The position numbers and the translations under genes were made by a program. From Pyropia haitanensis (taxonomy: Eukaryota > Rhodophyta > Bangiophyceae > Bangiales > Bangiaceae), in NCBI GenBank assembly GCA_008729055.1, contig SDUX01000046.1:1-60541 (forward strand): a stretch of DNA of 60,541 nt, written 5' to 3'. Numbering within the stretch: position 1 is the stretch's first letter; every line of letters starts with the position of its first letter. Shown here in pieces: positions 37,813 to 49,600 of the stretch. The notes under the pieces were generated by a model. That model had not been told where the DNA came from. It was given only the letters and a program-made list of their open reading frames with translations, and did no database searches.

Positions 37813-40800
37813 GCTGGAATAAAGGATGCGAGCCAATTTGGCCGCCGGAGCGCGTGCTGCATTGCTGTACACGCGAAAGTGGGCAAAAGTGGGCAACAGT
37901 GGGCAAAAGTGGGTGAGAAGCGGCCTACCACCCCATGCACGACCGTGGGGGTCAAACCTCCGACATCGAGCGGGCGGATCTATGGCTGGAATAAAGGATG
38001 CGCGCCAATTCGGCCGCCGCATCGTGTGCAGCATCGCTGTAGACGCAAAAGTGGGCAAAAGTGGGCAAAAGTGGGCAAAAGTGGGTAGGAAGTGGGTAAG
38101 AAGTGGGCAAAAAGTGGGCAAAAAGGGGGCCAAATTAGGACACAAATGGGCAATTGGGGGCAAGAAGTTTCCAAAACTGCAAAGAAAATTGAGGCGAAAG
38201 TCGCCAGAAAGTGCTCCAACAGTGGCCACAAAGTGCGCCCCGCCACCCAAACTGTCCACTGCGCGTTCCGCTCGTCACACTGGCGTGGACGGTGTGAGGG
38301 CGGAACTTTTGTCGCCGACCGTCACACCTGATTGTCGGGACCCCCACGTGGCAAAAACCATTCCACAAAATTGACACGTGGAAACCGGCGCTCCACAAAA
38401 CACTCGTTGCATCCAACGGACGCGCCAACGAACGGGTCGGCCAACCACCCCATGCACGACGGTGCGGGTGGAACGTCGGACGTCGAGCGGGCGGATGTAT
38501 GGCTGGAATAAAGGATGCGAGCCAATTTGGCCGCCGGAGCGCGTGCTGCATTGCTGTACACGCGAAAGTGGGCAAAAGTGGGCAACAGTGGGCAAAAGTG
38601 GGTGAGAAGCGGCCTACCACCCCATGCACGACCGTGGGGGTCAAACCTCCGACATCGAGCGGGCGGATCTATGGCTGGAATAAAGGATGCGCGCCAATTC
38701 GGCCGCCGCATCGTGTGCAGCATCGCTGTAGACGCAAAAGTGGGCAAAAGTGGGCAAAAGTGGGCAAAAGTGGGTAGGAAGTGGGTAAGAAGTGGGCAAA
38801 AAGTGGGCAAAAAGGGGGCCAAATTAGGACACAAATGGGCAATTGGGGGCAAGAAGTTTCCAAAACTGCAAAGAAAATTGAGGCGAAAGTCGCCAGAAAG
38901 TGCTCCAACAGTGGCCACAAAGTGCGCCCCGCCACCCAAACTGTCCACTGCGCGTTCCGCTCGTCACACTGGCGTGGACGGTGTGAGGGCGGAACTTTTG
39001 TCGCCGACCGTCACACCTGGCTGTCGGGACCCCCACGTGGCAAAAACCATTCCACAAAATTGACACGTGGAAACCGGCGCTCCACAAAACACTCGTTGCA
39101 TCCAACGGACGCGCCAACGAACGGGTCGGCCAACCACCCCATGCACGACGGTGCGGGTGGAACGTCGGACGTCGAGCGGGCGGATGTATGGCTGGAATAA
39201 AGGATGCGAGCCAATTTGGCCGCCGGAGCGCGTGCTGCATTGCTGTACACGCGAAAGTGGGCAAAAGTGGGCAACAGTGGGCAAAAGTGGGTGAGAAGCG
39301 GCCTACCACCCCATGCACGACCGTGGGGGTCAAACCTCCGACATCGAGCGGGCGGATCTATGGCTGGAATAAAGGATGCGCGCCAATTCGGCCGCCGCAT
39401 CGTGTGCAGCATCGCTGTAGACGCAAAAGTGGGCAAAAGTGGGCAAAAGTGGGCAAAAGTGGGTAGGAAGTGGGTAAGAAGTGGGCAAAAAGTGGGCAAA
39501 AAGGGGGCCAAATTAGGACACAAATGGGCAATTGGGGGCAAGAAGTTTCCAAAACTGCAAAGAAAATTGAGGCGAAAGTCGCCAGAAAGTGCTCCAACAG
39601 TGGCCACAAAGTGCGCCCCGCCACCCAAACTGTCCACTGCGCGTTCCGCTCGTCACACTGGCGTGGACGGTGTGAGGGCGGAACTTTTGTCGCCGACCGT
39701 CACACCTGATTGTCGGGACCCCCACGTGGCAAAAACCATTCCACAAAATTGACACGTGGAAACCGGCGCTCCACAAAACACTCGTTGCATCCAACGGACG
39801 CGCCAACGAACGGGTCGGCCAACCACCCCATGCACGACGGTGCGGGTGGAACGTCGGACGTCGAGCGGGCGGATGTATGGCTGGAATAAAGGATGCGAGC
39901 CAATTTGGCCGCCGGAGCGCGTGCTGCATTGCTGTACACGCGAAAGTGGGCAAAAGTGGGCAACAGTGGGCAAAAGTGGGTGAGAAGCGGCCTACCACCC
40001 CATGCACGACCGTGGGGGTCAAACCTCCGACATCGAGCGGGCGGATCTATGGCTGGAATAAAGGATGCGCGCCAATTCGGCCGCCGCATCGTGTGCAGCA
40101 TCGCTGTAGACGCAAAAGTGGGCAAAAGTGGGCAAAAGTGGGCAAAAGTGGGTAGGAAGTGGGTAAGAAGTGGGCAAAAAGTGGGCAAAAAGGGGGCCAA
40201 ATTAGGACACAAATGGGCAATTGGGGGCAAGAAGTTTCCAAAACTGCAAAGAAAATTGAGGCGAAAGTCGCCAGAAAGTGCTCCAACAGTGGCCACAAAG
40301 TGCGCCCCGCCACCCAAACTGTCCACTGCGCGTTCCGCTCGTCACACTGGCGTGGACGGTGTGAGGGCGGAACTTTTGTCGCCGACCGTCACACCTGATT
40401 GTCGGGACCCCCACGTGGCAAAAACCATTCCACAAAATTGACACGTGGAAACCGGCGCTCCACAAAACACTCGTTGCATCCAACGGACGCGCCAACGAAC
40501 GGGTCGGCCAACCACCCCATGCACGACGGTGCGGGTGGAACGTCGGACGTCGAGCGGGCGGATGTATGGCTGGAATAAAGGATGCGAGCCAATTTGGCCG
40601 CCGGAGCGCGTGCTGCATTGCTGTACACGCGAAAGTGGGCAAAAGTGGGCAACAGTGGGCAAAAGTGGGTGAGAAGCGGCCTACCACCCCATGCACGACC
40701 GTGGGGGTCAAACCTCGACATCGAGCGGGCGGATCTATGGCTGGAATAAAGGATGCGCGCCAATTCGGCCGCCGCATCGTGTGCAGCATCGCTGTAGACG

Positions 40801-43682
40801 CAAAAGTGGGCAAAAGTGGGCAAAAGTGGGCAAAAGTGGGTAGGAAGTGGGTAAGAAGTGGGCAAAAAGTGGGCAAAAAGGGGGCCAAATTAGGACACAA
40901 ATGGGCAATTGGGGGCAAGAAGTTTCCATAACTGCAAAGAAAATTGAGGCGAAAGTCGCCAGAAAGTGCTCCAACAGTGGCCACAAAGTGCGCCCCGCCA
41001 CCCAAACTGTCCACTGCGCGTTCCGCTCGTCACACTGGCGTGGACGGTGTGAGGGCGGAACTTTTGTCGCCGACCGTCACACCTGGCTGTCGGGACCCCC
41101 ACGTGGCAAAAACCATTCCACAAAATTGACACGTGGAAACCGGCGCTCCACAAAACACTCGTTGCATCCAACGGACGCGCCAACGAACGGGTCGGCCAAC
41201 CACCCCATGCACGACGGTGCGGGTGGAACGTCGGACGTCGAGCGGGCGGATGTATGGCTGGAATAAAGGATGCGAGCCAATTTGGCCGCCGGAGCGCGTG
41301 CTGCATTGCTGTACACGCGAAAGTGGGCAAAAGTGGGCAACAGTGGGCAAAAGTGGGTGAGAAGCGGCCTACCACCCCATGCACGACCGTGGGGGTCAAA
41401 CCTCCGACATCGAGCGGGCGGATCTATGGCTGGAATAAAGGATGCGCGCCAATTCGGCCGCCGCATCGTGTGCAGCATCGCTGTAGACGCAAAAGTGGGC
41501 AAAAGTGGGCAAAAGTGGGCAAAAGTGGGTAGGAAGTGGGTAAGAAGTGGGCAAAAAGTGGGCAAAAAGGGGGCCAAATTAGGACACAAATGGGCAATTG
41601 GGGGCAAGAAGTTTCCAAAACTGCAAAGAAAATTGAGGCGAAAGTCGCCAGAAAGTGCTCCAACAGTGGCCACAAAGTGCGCCCCGCCACCCAAACTGTC
41701 CACTGCGCGTTCCGCTCGTCACACTGGCGTGGACGGTGTGAGGGCGGAACTTTTGTCGCCGACCGTCACACCTGCTGTCGGGACCCCCACGTGGCAAAAA
41801 CCATTCCACAAAATTGACACGTGGAAACCGGCGCTCCACAAAACACTCGTTGCATCCAACGGACGCGCCAACGAACGGGTCGGCCAACCACCCCATGCAC
41901 GACGGTGCGGGTGGAACGTCGGACGTCGAGCGGGCGGATGTATGGCTGGAATAAAGGATGCGAGCCAATTTGGCCGCCGGAGCGCGTGCTGCATTGCTGT
42001 ACACGCGAAAGTGGGCAAAAGTGGGCAACAGTGGGCAAAAGTGGGTGAGAAGCGGCCTACCACCCCATGCACGACCGTGGGGGTCAAACCTCCGACATCG
42101 AGCGGGCGGATCTATGGCTGGAATAAAGGATGCGCGCCAATTCGGCCGCCGCATCGTGTGCAGCATCGCTGTAGACGCAAAAGTGGGCAAAAGTGGGCAA
42201 AAGTGGGCAAAAGTGGGTAGGAAGTGGGTAAGAAGTGGGCAAAAAGTGGGCAAAAAGGGGGCCAAATTAGGACACAAATGGGCAATTGGGGGCAAGAAGT
42301 TTCCAAAACTGCAAAGAAAATTGAGGCGAAAGTCGCCAGAAAGTGCTCCAACAGTGGCCACAAAGTGCGCCCCGCCACCCAAACTGTCCACTGCGCGTTC
42401 CGCTCGTCACACTGGCGTGGACGGTGTGAGGGCGGAACTTTTGTCGCCGACCGTCACACCTGATTGTCGGGACCCCCACGTGGCAAAAACCATTCCACAA
42501 AATTGACACGTGGAAACCGGCGCTCCACAAAACACTCGTTGCATCCAACGGACGCGCCAACGAACGGGTCGGCCAACCACCCCATGCACGACGGTGCGGG
42601 TGGAACGTCGGACGTCGAGCGGGCGGATGTATGGCTGGAATAAAGGATGCGAGCCAATTTGGCCGCCGGAGCGCGTGCTGCATTGCTGTACACGCGAAAG
42701 TGGGCAAAAGTGGGCAACAGTGGGCAAAAGTGGGTGAGAAGCGGCCTACCACCCCATGCACGACCGTGGGGGTCAAACCTCCGACATCGAGCGGGCGGAT
42801 CTATGGCTGGAATAAAGGATGCGCGCCAATTCGGCCGCCGCATCGTGTGCAGCATCGCTGTAGACGCAAAAGTGGGCAAAAGTGGGCAAAAGTGGGCAAA
42901 AGTGGGTAGGAAGTGGGTAAGAAGTGGGCAAAAAGTGGGCAAAAAGGGGGCCAAATTAGGACACAAATGGGCAATTGGGGGCAAGAAGTTTCCAAAACTG
43001 CAAAGAAAATTGAGGCGAAAGTCGCCAGAAAGTGCTCCAACAGTGGCCACAAAGTGCGCCCCGCCACCCAAACTGTCCACTGCGCGTTCCGCTCGTCACA
43101 CTGGCGTGGACGGTGTGAGGGCGGAACTTTTGTCGCCGACCGTCACACCTGATGTCGGGACCCCCACGTGGCAAAAACCATTCCACAAAATTGACACGTG
43201 GAAACCGGCGCTCCACAAAACACTCGTTGCATCCAACGGACGCGCCAACGAACGGGTCGGCCAACCACCCCATGCACGACGGTGCGGGTGGAACGTCGGA
43301 CGTCGAGCGGGCGGATGTATGGCTGGAATAAAGGATGCGAGCCAATTTGGCCGCCGGAGCGCGTGCTGCATTGCTGTACACGCGAAAGTGGGCAAAAGTG
43401 GGCAACAGTGGGCAAAAGTGGGTGAGAAGCGGCCTACCACCCCATGCACGACCGTGGGGGTCAAACCTCCGACATCGAGCGGGCGGATCTATGGCTGGAA
43501 TAAAGGATGCGCGCCAATTCGGCCGCCGCATCGTGTGCAGCATCGCTGTAGACGCAAAAGTGGGCAAAAGTGGGCAAAAGTGGGCAAAAGTGGGTAGGAA
43601 GTGGGTAAGAAGTGGGCAAAAAGTGGGCAAAAAGGGGGCCAAATTAGGACACAAATGGGCAATTGGGGGCAAGAAGTTTCCA

Positions 43683-46600
43683 AAACTGCAAAGAAAATTG
43701 AGGCGAAAGTCGCCAGAAAGTGCTCCAACAGTGGCCACAAAGTGCGCCCCGCCACCCAAACTGTCCACTGCGCGTTCCGCTCGTCACACTGGCGTGGACG
43801 GTGTGAGGGCGGAACTTTTGTCGCCGACCGTCACACCTGATTGTCGGGACCCCCACGTGGCAAAAACCATTCCACAAAATTGACACGTGGAAACCGGCGC
43901 TCCACAAAACACTCGTTGCATCCAACGGACGCGCCAACGAACGGGTCGGCCAACCACCCCATGCACGACGGTGCGGGTGGAACGTCGGACGTCGAGCGGG
44001 CGGATGTATGGCTGGAATAAAGGATGCGAGCCAATTTGGCCGCCGGAGCGCGTGCTGCATTGCTGTACACGCGAAAGTGGGCAAAAGTGGGCAACAGTGG
44101 GCAAAAGTGGGTGAGAAGCGGCCTACCACCCCATGCACGACCGTGGGGGTCAAACCTCCGACATCGAGCGGGCGGATCTATGGCTGGAATAAAGGATGCG
44201 CGCCAATTCGGCCGCCGCATCGTGTGCAGCATCGCTGTAGACGCAAAAGTGGGCAAAAGTGGGCAAAAGTGGGCAAAAGTGGGTAGGAAGTGGGTAAGAA
44301 GTGGGCAAAAAGTGGGCAAAAAGGGGGCCAAATTAGGACACAAATGGGCAATTGGGGGCAAGAAGTTTCCAAAACTGCAAAGAAAATTGAGGCGAAAGTC
44401 GCCAGAAAGTGCTCCAACAGTGGCCACAAAGTGCGCCCCGCCACCCAAACTGTCCACTGCGCGTTCCGCTCGTCACACTGGCGTGGACGGTGTGAGGGCG
44501 GAACTTTTGTCGCCGACCGTCACACCTGATTGTCGGGACCCCCACGTGGCAAAAACCATTCCACAAAATTGACACGTGGAAACCGGCGCTCCACAAAACA
44601 CTCGTTGCATCCAACGGACGCGCCAACGAACGGGTCGGCCAACCACCCCATGCACGACGGTGCGGGTGGAACGTCGGACGTCGAGCGGGCGGATGTATGG
44701 CTGGAATAAAGGATGCGAGCCAATTTGGCCGCCGGAGCGCGTGCTGCATTGCTGTACACGCGAAAGTGGGCAAAAGTGGGCAACAGTGGGCAAAAGTGGG
44801 TGAGAAGCGGCCTACCACCCCATGCACGACCGTGGGGGTCAAACCTTCGACATCGAGCGGGCGGATCTATGGCTGGAATAAAGGATGCGCGCCAATTCGG
44901 CCGCCGCATCGTGTGCAGCATCGCTGTAGACGCAAAAGTGGGCAAAAGTGGGCAAAAGTGGGCAAAAGTGGGTAGGAAGTGGGTAAGAAGTGGGCAAAAA
45001 GTGGGCAAAAAGGGGGCCAAATTAGGACACAAATGGGCAATTGGGGGCAAGAAGTTTCCAAAACTGCAAAGAAAATTGAGGCGAAAGTCGCCAGAAAGTG
45101 CTCCAACAGTGGCCACAAAGTGCGCCCCGCCACCCAAACTGTCCACTGCGCGTTCCGCTCGTCACACTGGCGTGGACGGTGTGAGGGCGGAACTTTTGTC
45201 GCCGACGTCACACCTGATTGTCGGGACCCCACGTGGCAAAACCATTCCACAAAATTGACACGTGAAACCGGCGCTCACAAACACTCGTTGCATCCAACGG
45301 ACGCGCCAACGAACGGGTCGGCCAACCACCCCATGCACGACGGTGCGGGTGGAACGTCGGACGTCGAGCGGGCGGATGTATGGCTGGAATAAAGGATGCG
45401 AGCCAATTTGGCCGCCGGAGCGCGTGCTGCATTGCTGTACACGCGAAAGTGGGCAAAAGTGGGCAACAGTGGGCAAAAGTGGGTGAGAAGCGGCCTACCA
45501 CCCCATGCACGACCGTGGGGGTCAAACCTCCGACATCGAGCGGGCGGATCTATGGCTGGAATAAAGGATGCGCGCCAATTCGGCCGCCGCATCGTGTGCA
45601 GCATCGCTGTAGACGCAAAAGTGGGCAAAAGTGGGCAAAAGTGGGCAAAAGTGGGTAGGAAGTGGGTAAGAAGTGGGCAAAAAGTGGGCAAAAAGGGGGC
45701 CAAATTAGGACACAAATGGGCAATTGGGGGCAAGAAGTTTCCAAAACTGCAAAGAAAATTGAGGCGAAAGTCGCCAGAAAGTGCTCCAACAGTGGCCACA
45801 AAGTGCGCCCCGCCACCCAAACTGTCCACTGCGCGTTCCGCTCGTCACACTGGCGTGGACGGTGTGAGGGCGGAACTTTTGTCGCCGACCGTCACACCTG
45901 ATTGTCGGGACCCCCACGTGGCAAAAACCATTCCACAAAATTGACACGTGGAAACCGGCGCTCCACAAAACACTCGTTGCATCCAACGGACGCGCCAACG
46001 AACGGGTCGGCCAACCACCCCATGCACGACGGTGCGGGTGGAACGTCGGACGTCGAGCGGGCGGATGTATGGCTGGAATAAAGGATGCGAGCCAATTTGG
46101 CCGCCGGAGCGCGTGCTGCATTGCTGTACACGCGAAAGTGGGCAAAAGTGGGCAACAGTGGGCAAAAGTGGGTGAGAAGCGGCCTACCACCCCATGCACG
46201 ACCGTGGGGGTCAAACCTCCGACATCGAGCGGGCGGATCTATGGCTGGAATAAAGGATGCGCGCCAATTCGGCCGCCGCATCGTGTGCAGCATCGCTGTA
46301 GACGCAAAAGTGGGCAAAAGTGGGCAAAAGTGGGCAAAAGTGGGTAGGAAGTGGGTAAGAAGTGGGCAAAAAGTGGGCAAAAAGGGGGCCAAATTAGGAC
46401 ACAAATGGGCAATTGGGGGCAAGAAGTTTCCAAAACTGCAAAGAAAATTGAGGCGAAAGTCGCCAGAAAGTGCTCCAACAGTGGCCACAAAGTGCGCCCC
46501 GCCACCCAAACTGTCCACTGCGCGTTCCGCTCGTCACACTGGCGTGGACGGTGTGAGGGCGGAACTTTTGTCGCCGACCGTCACACCTGATTGTCGGGAC

Positions 46601-49600
46601 CCCCACGTGGCAAAAACCATTCCACAAAATTGACACGTGGAAACCGGCGCTCCACAAAACACTCGTTGCATCCAACGGACGCGCCAACGAACGGGTCGGC
46701 CAACCACCCCATGCACGACGGTGCGGGTGGAACGTCGGACGTCGAGCGGGCGGATGTATGGCTGGAATAAAGGATGCGAGCCAATTTGGCCGCCGGAGCG
46801 CGTGCTGCATTGCTGTACACGCGAAAGTGGGCAAAAGTGGGCAACAGTGGGCAAAAGTGGGTGAGAAGCGGCCTACCACCCCATGCACGACCGTGGGGGT
46901 CAAACCTCCGACATCGAGCGGGCGGATCTATGGCTGGAATAAAGGATGCGCGCCAATTCGGCCGCCGCATCGTGTGCAGCATCGCTGTAGACGCAAAAGT
47001 GGGCAAAAGTGGGCAAAAGTGGGCAAAAGTGGGTAGGAAGTGGGTAAGAAGTGGGCAAAAAGTGGGCAAAAAGGGGGCCAAATTAGGACACAAATGGGCA
47101 ATTGGGGGCAAGAAGTTTCCAAAACTGCAAAGAAAATTGAGGCGAAAGTCGCCAGAAAGTGCTCCAACAGTGGCCACAAAGTGCGCCCCGCCACCCAAAC
47201 TGTCCACTGCGCGTTCCGCTCGTCACACTGGCGTGGACGGTGTGAGGGCGGAACTTTTGTCGCCGACCGTCACACCTGATTGTCGGGACCCCCACGTGGC
47301 AAAAACCATTCCACAAAATTGACACGTGGAAACCGGCGCTCCACAAAACACTCGTTGCATCCAACGGACGCGCCAACGAACGGGTCGGCCAACCACCCCA
47401 TGCACGACGGTGCGGGTGGAACGTCGGACGTCGAGCGGGCGGATGTATGGCTGGAATAAAGGATGCGAGCCAATTTGGCCGCCGGAGCGCGTGCTGCATT
47501 GCTGTACACGCGAAAGTGGGCAAAAGTGGGCAACAGTGGGCAAAAGTGGGTGAGAAGCGGCCTACCACCCCATGCACGACCGTGGGGGTCAAACCTCCGA
47601 CATCGAGCGGGCGGATCTATGGCTGGAATAAAGGATGCGCGCCAATTCGGCCGCCGCATCGTGTGCAGCATCGCTGTAGACGCAAAAGTGGGCAAAAGTG
47701 GGCAAAAGTGGGCAAAAGTGGGTAGGAAGTGGGTAAGAAGTGGGCAAAAAGTGGGCAAAAAGGGGGCCAAATTAGGACACAAATGGGCAATTGGGGGCAA
47801 GAAGTTTCCAAAACTGCAAAGAAAATTGAGGCGAAAGTCGCCAGAAAGTGCTCCAACAGTGGCCACAAAGTGCGCCCCGCCACCCAAACTGTCCACTGCG
47901 CGTTCCGCTCGTCACACTGGCGTGGACGGTGTGAGGGCGGAACTTTTGTCGCCGACCGTCACACCTGATTGTCGGGACCCCCACGTGGCAAAAACCATTC
48001 CACAAAATTGACACGTGGAAACCGGCGCTCCACAAAACACTCGTTGCATCCAACGGACGCGCCAACGAACGGGTCGGCCAACCACCCCATGCACGACGGT
48101 GCGGGTGGAACGTCGGACGTCGAGCGGGCGGATGTATGGCTGGAATAAAGGATGCGAGCCAATTTGGCCGCCGGAGCGCGTGCTGCATTGCTGTACACGC
48201 GAAAGTGGGCAAAAGTGGGCAACAGTGGGCAAAAGTGGGTGAGAAGCGGCCTACCACCCCATGCACGACCGTGGGGGTCAAACCTCCGACATCGAGCGGG
48301 CGGATCTATGGCTGGAATAAAGGATGCGCGCCAATTCGGCCGCCGCATCGTGTGCAGCATCGCTGTAGACGCAAAAGTGGGCAAAAGTGGGCAAAAGTGG
48401 GCAAAAGTGGGTAGGAAGTGGGTAAGAAGTGGGCAAAAAGTGGGCAAAAAGGGGGCCAAATTAGGACACAAATGGGCAATTGGGGGCAAGAAGTTTCCAA
48501 AACTGCAAAGAAAATTGAGGCGAAAGTCGCCAGAAAGTGCTCCAACAGTGGCCACAAAGTGCGCCCCGCCACCCAAACTGTCCACTGCGCGTTCCGCTCG
48601 TCACACTGGCGTGGACGGTGTGAGGGCGGAACTTTTGTCGCCGACCGTCACACCTGATTGTCGGGACCCCCACGTGGCAAAAACCATTCCACAAAATTGA
48701 CACGTGGAAACCGGCGCTCCACAAAACACTCGTTGCATCCAACGGACGCGCCAACGAACGGGTCGGCCAACCACCCCATGCACGACGGTGCGGGTGGAAC
48801 GTCGGACGTCGAGCGGGCGGATGTATGGCTGGAATAAAGGATGCGAGCCAATTTGGCCGCCGGAGCGCGTGCTGCATTGCTGTACACGCGAAAGTGGGCA
48901 AAAGTGGGCAACAGTGGGCAAAAGTGGGTGAGAAGCGGCCTACCACCCCATGCACGACCGTGGGGGTCAAACCTCCGACATCGAGCGGGCGGATCTATGG
49001 CTGGAATAAAGGATGCGCGCCAATTCGGCCGCCGCATCGTGTGCAGCATCGCTGTAGACGCAAAAGTGGGCAAAAGTGGGCAAAAGTGGGCAAAAGTGGG
49101 TAGGAAGTGGGTAAGAAGTGGGCAAAAAGTGGGCAAAAAGGGGGCCAAATTAGGACACAAATGGGCAATTGGGGGCAAGAAGTTTCCAAAACTGCAAAGA
49201 AAATTGAGGCGAAAGTCGCCAGAAAGTGCTCCAACAGTGGCCACAAAGTGCGCCCCGCCACCCAAACTGTCCACTGCGCGTTCCGCTCGTCACACTGGCG
49301 TGGACGGTGTGAGGGCGGAACTTTTGTCGCCGACCGTCACACCTGATTGTCGGGACCCCCACGTGGCAAAAACCATTCCACAAAATTGACACGTGGAAAC
49401 CGGCGCTCCACAAAACACTCGTTGCATCCAACGGACGCGCCAACGAACGGGTCGGCCAACCACCCCATGCACGACGGTGCGGGTGGAACGTCGGACGTCG
49501 AGCGGGCGGATGTATGGCTGGAATAAAGGATGCGAGCCAATTTGGCCGCCGGAGCGCGTGCTGCATTGCTGTACACGCGAAAGTGGGCAAAAGTGGGCAA

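Larger units (their letters stand above)
18217..43682 (+). repeat. Mixed-variant zone of the array
   Basis: Units here alternate between variants. A with GTCGGGAC: 18421, 21177, 25941, 26629, 29385, 30074, 34895, 36272, 36960, 39067. A with GTCCGGAC: 19110, 20488, 22552, 24564, 25252, 28007, 32140, 35584. T with GTCGGGAC: 19799, 28696, 41133. T with GTCCGGAC: 30763, 32829, 33518. A with GATTGTCGGG: 27318, 38378, 39756, 40445, 42510. Odd ones are 21864 and 43198 (GATGTCGG), 37650 (GGTTGTCGGG), 41821 (CTGCTGTCGGG), and 31451 and 34206 (GTCGGACC with one base lost). The N gap lies inside this zone. Confidence 0.8.
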
